64,000 bases of DNA from Pirellulaceae bacterium (GTDB taxonomy: Bacteria > Planctomycetota > Planctomycetia > Pirellulales > Pirellulaceae): the NCBI GenBank assembly GCA_022448645.1, contig JAKVBZ010000019.1, forward strand, positions 5,991-69,990, given 5' to 3'. The notes beneath the pieces were generated by a model. That model was not told the origin of the DNA. It saw only the letters and a list, made by a program, of their open reading frames with translations, and did no database searches. Below, piece by piece: positions 1 through 10,600 of the stretch (positions within the stretch are counted from its first letter, which is position 1; every line of letters starts with the position of its first letter). A program made the translations under genes and the position numbers.

Positions 1-755
1 TGTTGACTACCGGTGCCAAGATCGAACATCTCGACATCGGGCGTGCGTACTGTGCGGCTGCCAAGTTCAAAGATTTGTGGTTGGCTGTTGTTAATGCGGA
101 TGGTGTGTTGAGCGGCTATGGGCAAGCCAATGATGTTTGGTAGAGTCCACTCCGTAGGCCCCGAAAGGGTAGCAAAGGTAGTCTGGCCTCGTAGGGCGGG
201 AACGTCGATGGTTAAGTCGGTCCCTGCCGAAGTACGAGATCCGAGACCCGCTATGTACACTCCGTGAGGATCATTGATCATCAAATCGATGGTCCCGGTA
301 GCTCCTCCGATCGGCTGTATGTTTGTTCCTCCGAAGCCGTTGCCGATGACGTCGTAGCCATTGGGTCCAGACGCATCCGGACCTAGGATATGTGTCGCTG
401 CTCCGGTGTCCAGTAGAGCGATGTCAAAGAAGGGGGACGCGCTGCCACTGAGTAATGTTTGACCCGCGGCCGAGTTGCTTGGGTCGGAAATGAAGAATGT
501 AGCTTCGCCACCTCCCGAGTTCTTGAACTCGTCCGACAAGGCCATACCCACAAACGGAAGGAACCCTCCGAGAGGTGAGTCGTTGGCAGCTACTGATGGC
601 GTCGAAAATAATGAGGCGAAGATCGCCAAAACGACACCCCGCAGACACCAGGTAACGGTCCCCAAGTCGATGCACTGTTTTGTTCGTTTCGGTTGCCAGC
701 ATACGTTGTCCGATTGGTCGTTGATTAGGACAACGGATCGTAAACAGTTTCGCAT
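1..755 (-). CDS. Secreted protein with retropepsin-like DTG motif, 3' part cut by window edge
   Basis: An open frame runs from the ATG at 755 to the window edge without a stop (251 codons seen). A strong GGAGG ribosome site lies just upstream of the ATG. The N-terminus is long and basic before a hydrophobic stretch ending near VAAND, as in a secreted protein. About 110 residues in comes ALLDTGAATHIL, which resembles the catalytic DTG loop of retropepsin-like aspartic proteases; residues such as GPNGYDVIGNGFGG follow. The composition (Gly/Thr/Ser rich, beta-like) resembles planctomycete PEP-CTERM proteins, but the C-terminus that would carry the sorting signal lies outside the window. Protease activity is inferred from one motif only; it may be a non-enzymatic surface protein. 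Confidence 0.6.
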   Translation of the reverse strand, partial: MRNCLRSVVLINDQSDNVCWQPKRTKQCIDLGTVTWCLRGVVLAIFASLFSTPSVAANDSPLGGFLPFVGMALSDEFKNSGGGEATFFISDPSNSAAGQTLLSGSASPFFDIALLDTGAATHILGPDASGPNGYDVIGNGFGGTNIQPIGGATGTIDLMINDPHGVYIAGLGSRTSAGTDLTIDVPALRGQTTFATLSGPTEWTLPNIIGLPIAAQHTIRINNSQPQIFELGSRTVRTPDVEMFDLGTGSQ

Positions 756-1132
756 GGACGCCTCCTATCTCGGTCGCCGAGCTGCCGACGAATTTTTCGT
801 CCTGCCTGGCAGCGTCTGGGCTTAGCCCCGAGTCTCTAACTGACCCGCATGCCTCGCAGCCGAGTGGGCATCATGGTAGTGACGGCTCGCCCGAGCAACA
901 GCATGCAGTGATGCTGAAAAGGCTGCGAATTGTTCCGGTTTTGCGGTAACTTCCAATGTAACACGATTTCGACAGCGACGGACATATTTGGTCGAAAAAT
1001 CACCGAAACTGTACACTTTCCGTGGAATGGTTCTTCAGGAAAGAGTCAAAGTCATCGGGTTGTCGTGTGTTGAGTTACCAGTTCGCGCAGTATGGTCGAG
1101 AGTTTCAGGAGATTGATGGTTATCTCGATTAT
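756..1132. other. Intergenic region, upstream of a minus-strand gene and downstream of another
   Basis: 377 bases between the start of the DTG-motif gene and the stop of the MMPL gene. It must hold the promoter for the leftward DTG-motif gene, but no clear -35/-10 pair stands out. A 64-codon leftward frame (822-1016) has a GGAAAG near its ATG but no recognisable protein character. I call no gene here. Confidence 0.4.
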
Positions 1133-3421
1133 CTACGCGGCTTGATTGACATCGCCACTTTTGTCGGTGCCGTTATCTGTCGAACCTGGCTTTCGACGAC
1201 GCACAAAAAGTTTTCCTAAGGGACTCACTAAAAGTGCCGGTAGCAGAATCAAGTCTCCCACGCAGGCGGCGACCAGAAGGGCAAACATCATGAAAGCGAA
1301 TCGTCGAGTCGGCACGAAGTCGCTCAATGCGTAAACCAACAAACCAAGTCCGCAAATGAAGGTCGTTTGGGCAATGGCGCGGGCACAGTGACGGAAACTC
1401 AACGCGACGGATTCTTGTCGTGAGTGTCCTGCGTCGAGTTCCCGGCGGAACCAGTTGAGGAAGTGCAGGGTGCCATCGACGGCGATTCCCAAGGCGACGC
1501 TGGCGGTCATCATGGACCCAATGTCTATTGGAGTCCCCGACCAACCCATGGCTCCAAACAATACAAACGTGGGAAACATATTGGGCAACATGGCGACCAA
1601 TCCGGCTCCAATGCTTCGCAGGACAACCATCATGATCACGCCTACCATGGCCAGTGCGGCAAGATAGCTGGAAATCAAGTCGGACAGCATGGACCGTTGG
1701 ACGTTGTACACTAAAGGCATGATGCCCGTGTATTTCGCCGAGATGCGACCGGGTCCTTCGAGTGCGTTGTATTTTGCGAGGACCGGATCGATTTGTTTCC
1801 TTAGTTCGTTCAGGAATAACCCGTAATCCAGATCCCCCAGAGCCGGTGCGCGAGCACTGATGCGCCACGATTGTTCGGCCCCTTTTTCTCCCTGCAGGTA
1901 ATGGGCTTCCCGGAGGCTCTCCTGTTGTTGATTCAATTGATTGCGCAGTACGCGTCGTGCTGCCGTACGACGGACTCCACCGCTGTTGGGGATGGCGGGA
2001 AAGAAAGAAGCTGCAGACAGCGTGCCGTCGATTTGTTTGCTGCGTCCCAACTCGCGTTGGGCCCAACGGACAACTTCCAACCGCTGCAACATGTTAAGTG
2101 GGCACTCTGGATTGAATTTCAATACGATTTCGATGGGGACCATGGGCCCAACATTTTTTTCTAGCCAATGGTAATCTCGCACAGTGCGGCTATTGGGGAC
2201 GAGCATGCTGAGTACCTTGACCGAACTGTCCAGTCGCCAAAGTCCGACGAAAGAAACTATCATCCATGCTGCGCAGGCCAGTGTAATGAGTGGTGAAAAG
2301 CGAAATATGAGGGACGCAAAACGGTCCCAAACAGGTGTGGGACTGGAGGTCGTGTCGTGAGTAGCTGTCGTTGCCGCAGGCCAACGTACCATGGTTCCTG
2401 GCAAAACTAGGAAAAGCAGTCCGGTCGTAGCCAACAAGGTCGTACTGGCGAAAATGCCAAAATACCGTACAGGAATCATCTCGCTTATCATTAAGGAGAC
2501 GAGGCCCACTGCGGTTGTTACAGCGGCTAATACGCATGGCGACCAACCGTTGGTCAGGGCTCGACGTGCTGCGCCATGGGGTCCGCGCAAGCGCACTTCG
2601 TCATGATAGTAATTGACCAAGTGAACTCCTGCCGACACCGTCAAAACGTACACCAGCGGTGCCATTACTGTGAGGACGGCATTCATGGTGATACCGACGA
2701 AGAAGACGATCCCCAACACCAAAGCCTGTCCGAAGAGCGCCGTCAGGATGACCGCAAGGGTTAACGGCCAACTGCGGAGGCACCAGCGGCTGAGCAGCAA
2801 CACGACAATTGTGGAGGGCAGCATATACATGCTAATCGCCTTCGAGCTGGCTTTGTCAATCGCAACACCATCTATCGGAGATCCCGCCAGAAAGCAATCG
2901 TTCGGTGGCACTCCGAGTAGGTTCCGTACTGTAGTCAGAACCAACTTTAGAGCCACCTTGCTTTTCACGGTTCCTTCTTCGGTTAACCCGATCACTGCAC
3001 AGCTGGTCTTGCCGTCCGGTCCCACTAAGGTCCCCCTCAGTCGCTTGGCGGCATTGGCACGGCTGAGCGACATCGGTGGCGATGTGAGATCTTGCATGGC
3101 GGCATACCCAGTGGTGACGTCATGTACCAACTCAGAAGCCTGAACATTTTCAGGATCTGTCAACGCATCGGCCAGCTGAGGCAGACGTTCATCCTCCACG
3201 GTACAGCCCTGCCAGCTGATGATGATGTATTCGGGTGTTTGAAAGTGATCCGCGAACCATTTGTAATTCTGACGCTCTTCGAACGATTCAGGTATCCAGC
3301 GAATGGGAGAATTGCGCATATGGCAAGCTCCCTGAAACGTTCCCCAGACGAATAGCGGTGCGAGTACCCCCATGACAAGCAGGGTCATCACAGAGCGACG
3401 AAAAAAATGCTGGTCTTTCAT
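1133..3421 (-). CDS. MMPL/RND-family exporter with sterol-sensing-type membrane domains
   Basis: 762 residues, an inner-membrane RND-superfamily protein of the MMPL type. One N-terminal membrane helix is followed by an extracytoplasmic domain (about residues 40-200), then a block of helices (about 205-355), a second periplasmic domain (about 390-570) and a second block of helices to about 745. The internal duplication is characteristic of the family. The tail is basic then polar. Such proteins export lipids, polyketides or hopanoid-like molecules using the proton gradient. It sits 61 bases downstream of the phosphopantetheinyl transferase gene on the same strand and about 1.4 kb from the FAAL-PKS genes, so I infer it exports their product. 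A general role in lipid transport unrelated to the cluster is the alternative. Confidence 0.8.
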   Translation of the reverse strand: MKDQHFFRRSVMTLLVMGVLAPLFVWGTFQGACHMRNSPIRWIPESFEERQNYKWFADHFQTPEYIIISWQGCTVEDERLPQLADALTDPENVQASELVHDVTTGYAAMQDLTSPPMSLSRANAAKRLRGTLVGPDGKTSCAVIGLTEEGTVKSKVALKLVLTTVRNLLGVPPNDCFLAGSPIDGVAIDKASSKAISMYMLPSTIVVLLLSRWCLRSWPLTLAVILTALFGQALVLGIVFFVGITMNAVLTVMAPLVYVLTVSAGVHLVNYYHDEVRLRGPHGAARRALTNGWSPCVLAAVTTAVGLVSLMISEMIPVRYFGIFASTTLLATTGLLFLVLPGTMVRWPAATTATHDTTSSPTPVWDRFASLIFRFSPLITLACAAWMIVSFVGLWRLDSSVKVLSMLVPNSRTVRDYHWLEKNVGPMVPIEIVLKFNPECPLNMLQRLEVVRWAQRELGRSKQIDGTLSAASFFPAIPNSGGVRRTAARRVLRNQLNQQQESLREAHYLQGEKGAEQSWRISARAPALGDLDYGLFLNELRKQIDPVLAKYNALEGPGRISAKYTGIMPLVYNVQRSMLSDLISSYLAALAMVGVIMMVVLRSIGAGLVAMLPNMFPTFVLFGAMGWSGTPIDIGSMMTASVALGIAVDGTLHFLNWFRRELDAGHSRQESVALSFRHCARAIAQTTFICGLGLLVYALSDFVPTRRFAFMMFALLVAACVGDLILLPALLVSPLGKLFVRRRKPGSTDNGTDKSGDVNQAA

Positions 3422-3482
3422 AAGTTGCTTTTAATTTCAATTCCGCACGGCCAAGCCTTGTTGCATACGATGAGCCTGGTGG

Positions 3483-4274
3483 TTAATCCGGACATCGCCA
3501 GCAGCTGATGCTATGTGGAGGACCGGGCGACGCCAAAGCTCCGATGTAATCGGGTCCGGGCGTCAAGCTGGTAAGTTGCCAGGTCTCTTGTGGGGACGTC
3601 CCTCGCACGGACTGAATATGAGGTGAATTGATGGTATCCATATTAATCGTCACTTGGTCCAAAGGAAACGACAGTCCACAACCGAGTGCTTTGAGGAATG
3701 CTTCTTTGCAGGTCCAAAGTCTCAAAAAAGCTTCATTGTGTTGATGGGAAGGCAGCTCTCGTAGCGCCTTGGATTCGGAGCTGGAGAAATAACGTTGTGC
3801 TAACTCTTGAGCTTGCCGCACCGGCCGAATGAGCTCCACGTCGATGCCGACTTCACGATTGGAGCCGACGCCGAGCAAGGCGACGTTGCCCGACTGAGAC
3901 AGGTTGAACCGAATCCTTGTTTCGCATGACAGCGGGGCGACTTGCGGCTTGCCAAGAGGTTCGTATTCAAAACGAATCTCTGCAGCGGTAACTTTCATGT
4001 ATTTGGCCAAGATACGTCGTAACTGAGCACGGCCAACAATAAACCTCTGGCGCGGCTCCTCACGCAAAAAACGATTCGCCCTTTGCCGCTCGTCGGAACA
4101 CAACTGAGCAGCAAGATCAGTCAGTTTGTCGGAGGACACAGCTAACGGAATCCGCCAGACGTCGATGTGGTCTGGGGTCACTGAAAACTTGCTTTTGGTC
4201 GAGACTGACCAGTTACATTCGTGTGGAATGTCGTCCGCCGCTGACCCGCTCATAGCAAACCATGTCCTCTGCAT
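3483..4274 (-). CDS. 4'-phosphopantetheinyl transferase, Sfp type
   Basis: 263 residues. It transfers phosphopantetheine from CoA to the serine of carrier proteins. Family motifs are visible: an RxxLRRILAKY helix, GKPQVAP, FNLSQSGNVALLGVG, then REVGIDVELI with the Mg-binding Asp/Glu, and the FLRLWTCKEAFLKALG helix. The length fits the Sfp class rather than the short AcpS class. The ATG at 4274 is used; a second ATG seven codons in is possible. It is transcribed away from the FAAL gene, from a shared 559-base region, and two carrier-protein domains lie just across that region (FAAL Ser766, PKS Ser2146). These are its probable substrates. Confidence 0.9.
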   Translation of the reverse strand: MQRTWFAMSGSAADDIPHECNWSVSTKSKFSVTPDHIDVWRIPLAVSSDKLTDLAAQLCSDERQRANRFLREEPRQRFIVGRAQLRRILAKYMKVTAAEIRFEYEPLGKPQVAPLSCETRIRFNLSQSGNVALLGVGSNREVGIDVELIRPVRQAQELAQRYFSSSESKALRELPSHQHNEAFLRLWTCKEAFLKALGCGLSFPLDQVTINMDTINSPHIQSVRGTSPQETWQLTSLTPGPDYIGALASPGPPHSISCWRCPD

Positions 4275-4833
4275 TGGGCAGATTGAGAAAGGGTACTGGA
4301 TTCTTCAAACGTCGTGCCCAGATTGCGTCTATTGTAGCTGTTTATGGGAGCCCACCAACTGTCAGTTTTGGCAGGGTTTGACTCAGTGTTGCAGCATCCC
4401 TACTCGTGACGTTTTACGTAGCAAGTGCAAACATCAGCAGAACTTACGGGTTTTTCCAGCGGTGGCCACAACATTGTTTCTCCGGTTGACGGCGTGCCGA
4501 TGCAGCAGAAGAGGCAGGCTAGTCAGTTACCGATCTCATGGATGCCTATGGTTGCAAACTTCCTGCTGCCCAGATAACCTAGGTAGATTATTTTGACGGA
4601 TCGACAACAGACATAAAAACAGACATAACCCCCCCACCAGGTTTCGGTTTGGGAGAGTCATCCTCTCACAAGCCGAAAAACGTGGCCAAACTTGTAGCAG
4701 TCCAGATGGTTTTGCACTGTGCAAGTTAGATTCCTGCGAACTGTTTTACAGGTTGTGGGAATGCCGTTCAACCAGCCGGTATAGACGACCGGTTCCCGCC
4801 TTTAGCCGCCACGCGAGACAATTTGACTCCATC
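4275..4833. promoter_or_regulatory. Divergent promoter region between transferase and FAAL genes
   Basis: 559 bases between divergent starts. No convincing gene. The FAAL frame can be extended to 4753 with a GTG/ATG, but those 27 codons read as non-protein. Within them lies a short inverted repeat, AGCCGGT (4774-4780) and ACCGGTT (4788-4794) with a 7-base loop, which would sit in the 5' leader if translation starts at 4834. No clear sigma-70 element was found. Confidence 0.5.
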
Positions 4834-7386
4834 ATGATTGATCATCTGTCTAACCGTTCGAACATAGCAGCGACACTTTTGGATGTCCTCCGTAGTCGCA
4901 CCGCCATTTTCGGTGGTGAGACTGCGTACACTTTTGTATCAGAGAACGATGCGGATGAGTCGATTACGTATGCGGAGTTGGATTTGCGAGCTAGGGCTAT
5001 CGCGACCGAATTGCGCAAGACAACTCAACCAGGAGACAGGGTTCTTTTGTTGTATCCTGCTGGTTTGGATTTCATTACTGCATTCTTTGGGTGTGTGTAC
5101 GCGAAAGTTTTGGCCGTACCGACTTGTTATCCAAAACCGAAACGCCCGATGCCTCGCTTGGCAGCTATTGGGCGTGACGCCCGTGCGTCCGTGGTTATGA
5201 CCAATTCCAAGACGTTGGAGTTGGTCTCGGTGGCTCGGCAACATGAGGATTTGTCATCTGCCAAATGGTTGTCGATCGATCAGATCCCAGAAAGCCTGGC
5301 AGCGGATTGGGAAGTTCCTGATCTGTCCCCCAACGACATTGTTTTCTTACAGTACACGTCAGGGTCGACCAATACACCGAAAGGTGTGATGGTATCTCAT
5401 GGGAACTTGGTGCATAACCTGGAATCGATTCGCGAAGGTTTCCGGTTAGAATTCCAGGAGAACTGCGACGAGCCGACGGGAAAGGGCGTGTTCTGGCTTC
5501 CCGCTTACCATGACATGGGGCTGATTGGTGGTATTCTTACGTCACTGTATGTCGGCGGCGAGAGTATTCTTATGTCGCCTACGGATTTTCTACGGCGGCC
5601 TGTTCGCTGGCTGCAGGCAATTTCTCAACATCGCGCCAATGTCAGTGGAGCGCCGAATTTTGCCTTTGAATTGTGTGTCGACAAGATTGCCGACGAACAA
5701 TGCGTAGATCTCGACTTGAGTAGCTGGAGTGTCGGATTTTGTGGAGCGGAACCCATTCGAGCTGAAACGTTGGAACGTTTCGTGAATAAGTTTGCTCCTT
5801 GTGGGTTTCAACCTGAGTCCCTTTATCCGTGTTATGGACTAGCGGAATCGACGTTGTTGGCGGCAGGCGGTGACGGTCCGGCTAAGCCGGTGTTGAAGCG
5901 TTGCCTACGTGACGCGTTGGCACAGAATGTGGTGGAGGATGCCAACGGCCACAATCACGCCGAAGCACAGCGACTTGTAAGCTGTGGTCGTCCGCGTTTG
6001 CGACACCAAATCAAGATTGTCAATCCAGAGACCCGAACGGAATGTGCATCAGACATTGTCGGCGAGATTTGGGTACGTGGACCAAGTGTGGCTGCCGGTT
6101 ATTGGAATCGGCCACAGGAAACCGCCGAAACATTTCAGGCGCGGCTAGGATCGGATGGTGATGGAGCCTTTTTGCGTACGGGTGATCTTGGCTTTTTGAG
6201 CGATAGCGAACTTTACATTACCGGACGCGTTAAAGATGTCATCATCATTCGGGGTAGAAACCTCTATCCTCAAGACCTGGAGCGAACGGTGGCCGAATCT
6301 CATCCAGGATTGCGGCTGGACGCTGGTGCAGCATTTTCGATCGAGGTTCAAGGCGAGGAGCAACTAGGGATTGTGCACGAAGTCGATCGAAATTTTCGAC
6401 GCGATGACCTGAGTGAGGTGGCTAGGCTGGTGCGCCGTATGATCATCGCCGAACATGAGGTCGATCCACATGTCGTCGTACTGATTCGCCAAGCTAGTTT
6501 GCCGGTGACGTCCAGCGGTAAAGTCCAACGATCGTTGTGTCGGCAGTTGTATTTAGAGGGCAAGTTAAAGGTGCATTTCGAGTGGGTCAACAAATCTGTA
6601 AAGAACGAACAAGCAGCTCAACGACCGCAAGTTGAAAGTGAGTTAAGTGAACACTTCATGAGTGAGCATGGGGAAGGCGCGAATGTCGCTCGGACTGGTG
6701 CTTCCCGTCGTGCTGTCGCAGCCACCGTGACGGTGGCCAAGAACCGTCATTTGGCCAGTCAAAATGGAACTGGTGGCAACGGTACGTCTTTGCGAAGGGA
6801 ATTGCCAACTGCCCCGCCAGAAAATTCCAGTTCGCCACATGGCGGACGGTCTCAGATGGACACAAACCTGGCTGGCAGCGATCGTCGTAATGGCAATTCA
6901 AGTCGCCACCAAAATGGTTCCGCAAAGAATGGCTCCACGAACGTAGGCTCGTCGAAAACGGTGACATCTCCTCCGGAAGTCCCTCAAGATCGTCCGATGA
7001 CCGCGGATGAAGTCGATCGTTTGGCGGAAAGAATTGGAATTTGGTTGATGGATTGGTTAATGCGAAAAGCGCAAGTTCCTCGTAGCGAGATTCGTGGGGA
7101 CAAGCCCTTTGCAGATTACGGACTTGATTCGTTAACGGCTGTGGAAATGAGTCAGGACATCGAAGATTGGTTGGGAGTTCAAGTGACAGCGACTGTGGCT
7201 TGGAATTATCCTACGTCCACTACCATGGCCCGTTATTTGGCTCGTGAAGTCGCCGGAGTGCCCGAGAGCCCGACCATTTTGGATCCTTCTACTCCAGCGC
7301 CGGAGGCTTCGGAGTTTGAGCAGATTCTTGGGGAGATAGAGAATCTCAGCGACGAAGAAGTGGAACGGTTGTTAAATGACGCGTAA
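4834..7386 (+). CDS. Fatty acyl-AMP ligase fused to an acyl carrier protein
   Basis: 850 residues from the ATG at 4834. The N-terminal 580 residues are an adenylate-forming ligase of the FAAL type: YTSGSTNTPKGV (from residue 174), FWLPAYHDMGLIGG (a FAAL hallmark), YPCYGLAEST, RTGDLGFLSD and GRVKDVIIIRGRNLYPQD. A low-complexity Asn/Ser/Gly linker (about 586-720) leads to a carrier domain with DYGLDSLTAVEM, Ser766 being the phosphopantetheine site, and an acidic tail. FAALs make a fatty acyl-AMP and pass the chain to a carrier rather than to CoA; here the carrier is in the same chain. The next gene is a PKS, so this should supply its starter. The longer start at 4753 is less likely. No strong ribosome site is visible. 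Confidence 0.92.
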   Translation: MIDHLSNRSNIAATLLDVLRSRTAIFGGETAYTFVSENDADESITYAELDLRARAIATELRKTTQPGDRVLLLYPAGLDFITAFFGCVYAKVLAVPTCYPKPKRPMPRLAAIGRDARASVVMTNSKTLELVSVARQHEDLSSAKWLSIDQIPESLAADWEVPDLSPNDIVFLQYTSGSTNTPKGVMVSHGNLVHNLESIREGFRLEFQENCDEPTGKGVFWLPAYHDMGLIGGILTSLYVGGESILMSPTDFLRRPVRWLQAISQHRANVSGAPNFAFELCVDKIADEQCVDLDLSSWSVGFCGAEPIRAETLERFVNKFAPCGFQPESLYPCYGLAESTLLAAGGDGPAKPVLKRCLRDALAQNVVEDANGHNHAEAQRLVSCGRPRLRHQIKIVNPETRTECASDIVGEIWVRGPSVAAGYWNRPQETAETFQARLGSDGDGAFLRTGDLGFLSDSELYITGRVKDVIIIRGRNLYPQDLERTVAESHPGLRLDAGAAFSIEVQGEEQLGIVHEVDRNFRRDDLSEVARLVRRMIIAEHEVDPHVVVLIRQASLPVTSSGKVQRSLCRQLYLEGKLKVHFEWVNKSVKNEQAAQRPQVESELSEHFMSEHGEGANVARTGASRRAVAATVTVAKNRHLASQNGTGGNGTSLRRELPTAPPENSSSPHGGRSQMDTNLAGSDRRNGNSSRHQNGSAKNGSTNVGSSKTVTSPPEVPQDRPMTADEVDRLAERIGIWLMDWLMRKAQVPRSEIRGDKPFADYGLDSLTAVEMSQDIEDWLGVQVTATVAWNYPTSTTMARYLAREVAGVPESPTILDPSTPAPEASEFEQILGEIENLSDEEVERLLNDA

Positions 7387-7669
7387 CCAAACACCGCGGA
7401 GGTACCGACCAGTGACTTCGGTCGAGCCTTAACGAAGTGAACGCGGGGGGAGGATTTTTCTCGGATCATGAAATGTCGGAACGATGATTTCGGGATGAGA
7501 AGAATCTTCTAAAACATAGTCGACATTAATTACCGAACACGCAAACGCTTTGGCGGGCCTATTGTCAAAATCCCGCTCCACCGCGACGACTGTCTTTTAG
7601 CGTCGGTGTTTCGTGCTTGGTCCCATTGATTAAACGCGTACCTTTGGACGCCATTGTGGATTGTGAACC
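7387..7669. other. Gap between FAAL and PKS genes
   Basis: 283 bases between two co-directional genes of the same pathway. No gene or clear terminator is visible. The length leaves room for a second promoter for the PKS gene. Confidence 0.35.
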
Positions 7670-10600
7670 ATGGTCGAATTATCCCAACGTCTTGCCAATT
7701 TGTCGCCCGCCAAACGGCGGTTGCTTGAAGAAAAGCTGCGCAAGCGGACCGATGTTGCAGAACCGATTGCCGTGGTGGGGATGGCTTGCCGTTTTTCCGG
7801 CGCGGTCAACTTGGACGACTTTTGGAAACTGATTGACCAGCGTATCGATGCGACTGGAGAGATCCCTGCTGAGCGTTGGGACGTCGACGAGCTGTACGAT
7901 CCTACCGGTGAACAAAAAGGAAAAATGTCGACTCGCTGGGCGGGGATGCTGGCGGACTACGACCAATTTGATCCGCTGTTTTTTGGGATTTCTCCCCGAG
8001 AAGCATCACAGATGGATCCTCAACAACGGTTGTTGTTAGAGGTTTCTTGGGAAGCGTTGGAACACGCATCGATTCCTGTAGAACGTATTAGCGGCTCGTC
8101 GACGGGCGTGTTTGTGGGTATTGGTGGCACGGATTATTCTAAGGTCCCCTCCCAATATGCGGACTATTACGAACATATCGAGGCTCATACGGGGACCGGG
8201 AACGCGCTGAGCATTGCGGCTAATCGGTTGTCTTACGTGTTTGATCTTCATGGTCCCAGCATGGCGGTTGACACTGCGTGTTCATCCGGACTGATCGGCT
8301 TGCACTTGGCCGTTCAGGCATTGCGTAATCGCGAATGCGATGCTGCACTTGCCGGTGGAGTTAACATGATTTTGACTCCGGAGACGACCATTGCATTTTC
8401 CAATGCCAGGATGTTGTCTGCGGACGGCTGCTGTCGTCCCTTTGATGCCAGTGCGAATGGGTATGTGCGTGGCGAAGGCTGTGGGATGCTCCTGCTGAAA
8501 CGGCTAAGCGATGCCGACCGCGATGGAGACAATGTGTTGGCAGTGGTCCGGTCTAGTGCTGTAAACCAGGATGGCCGGACCTCGGGAATTACAGCGCCAA
8601 ATGCTTTGTCTCAACAAAGTGTTATCCATACGGCCTTACAACAAGCTGGCTTGTCAGCCGATCAAATTACCTATGTCGAAGCGCACGGAACCGGAACGCC
8701 GCTTGGTGATCCGATGGAGCTGCAAGCATTGGGAGAAGTTTACCGTCGGCGTACTCCGGACGAGCCGACGGTTCATGTTACCTCCGTGAAGGCAAATATC
8801 GGCCATACTGAGACGGCGTCAGGGATTGCTGGATTGATGAAAGTCGTGTTGATGCTACAGCATCGGCAGATTCCCGGACAGACGCACTTGAAACAGCTCA
8901 ACCCGAATATCCAGCTCGCTGGAACACGCATCGAGATTCCGTCGGAGTCTTTGGCGTGGACGACCGATGGGCAGCCACGGATCGCCGGGGTGAGCTCCTT
9001 TGGTTTCGGTGGAGCCAACGCGCACGTTATCCTGGAAGAGGGGTCGGAACGAAGGGTAGAAGGACCACAGCGTGATCGACCACTACACCTTTTGACTGTC
9101 TCTGCAAAAACTGAGACGGCGCTGGACGATTCTATTCGGCGTTATCAGGCATTTCTCGAAGAAAACCCTCAGGTGACATTACCCGATGTTTGTTATTCGG
9201 CGAATGCTGGGCGGACTCACTTTAATCAGCGATTAACGATTACAGCTGGCGATCGCGAAGAACTGCAACAGCGGCTCGGGAAAGCGACGAGCGGCAAATT
9301 GGGAGCGGGGGTCAAACGCGGTCAGGTTCGTGTGGTTAGTCGACCTCGAGTCGCGATGGTGTTTACTGGGCAAGGGGCTCAGTACGTTGGCATGGGGCAG
9401 AGCCTGTACGAGTCACATCCGGTTTTTCGAGAAACCATCGATCGGTTGGATCAGACGTTTTTTGAAGCGGTTGGGCAACCGCTGTTGTCTGTGCTCTATC
9501 CCGATGACACGGGAAATTCGCTGTTGGATCAAACTGCTTACACGCAACCCGCGCTGTTTGCGATTGAATACGCCCTGTCGCAATTGTGGCGGTCGTGGGG
9601 TGTGGAACCTGTGATCGTATTGGGACACAGTGTCGGCGAGTACGTGGCGTGTTGTGTGGCTGACGTGTTTACGCCAGAAGACGGTTTGCGGCTGATTGCG
9701 CACCGGGCACGGCTGATGCAACAACTTCCACTTCAGGGAAGTATGGCGGTGGTCTTTGCCGGTTTTGAACAAGTGGCAGCAGCGATTGATGAACATCATG
9801 AAGTGGTGGATATCGCCGCTGCAAACGGTCCGGAAAACACGGTCATCTCCGGCGAAACCGGCGTCGTAGAAAAGCTGCTGCAGCAATTTTCCGAAAAAGG
9901 TATTGAATCTCGTCCGCTCACGGTTTCGCATGCCTTCCATTCGCCCCTCATGGACCCCATGCTTGACGAATTTGAGCAGTTGGCGCGTGTAGTACCCTAC
10001 GGCCGGCCTCGGATACCTATCGCTTCCAACCTGACCGGGAGGATCCTGGATAGCGAACCACCCGACGCCCGCTATTGGCGCGACCATGTCCGCCACACCG
10101 TACGTTTTGCTGATGGCATGCGACAATTGGCTGGGCAGGAGTTGGACGCGATTTTGGAAATCGGTCCCACGGCCAGCTTGTTGGGAATGGGTCGACGGTG
10201 TCAGCCCGACCTGGAAGTGCTTTGGTTGCCTTCATTGCGGCAAGGTCAAAATGATTGGCAAGTCATGTTGGATAGCCTTGCCTCGCTGTATGTGTTGGGA
10301 GTCAATGTGTCCTGGGACGCTTTTGATAACCCTTGGCCACGGCGACGGCTGAGCTTGCCACATTACCCGTTCGAACGGTCGCGACACTGGTACCGGGACG
10401 GTGCACCCAGGCGGGCGGGATCTTTGGGATCTCGATCAGCGACCTTGCATCCGTTGCTGGGGCAACGAGTTGCCTCGCCGCTGGAGGTGGACACGTATGA
10501 GAATTTGTGGAGTCAGCGATCGCCGGCATATTTGATCGATCATCAGGTACAAGGATCTGTCGTCACACCTGCCGCTGCGTACCTCGATCAGGCTTTGGCG

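Noticed and set aside
822..1016. 64-codon minus-strand frame in the first intergenic region
   Set aside because: A weak GGAAAG lies upstream, but the sequence has no recognisable pattern and is rich in Arg/His/Ala as in random frames.
1173..2066. 297-codon minus-strand open frame inside the MMPL gene
   Set aside because: It is a frame shadow of the MMPL coding sequence on the same strand; composition is Arg/Ser/His-rich and has no domain character.
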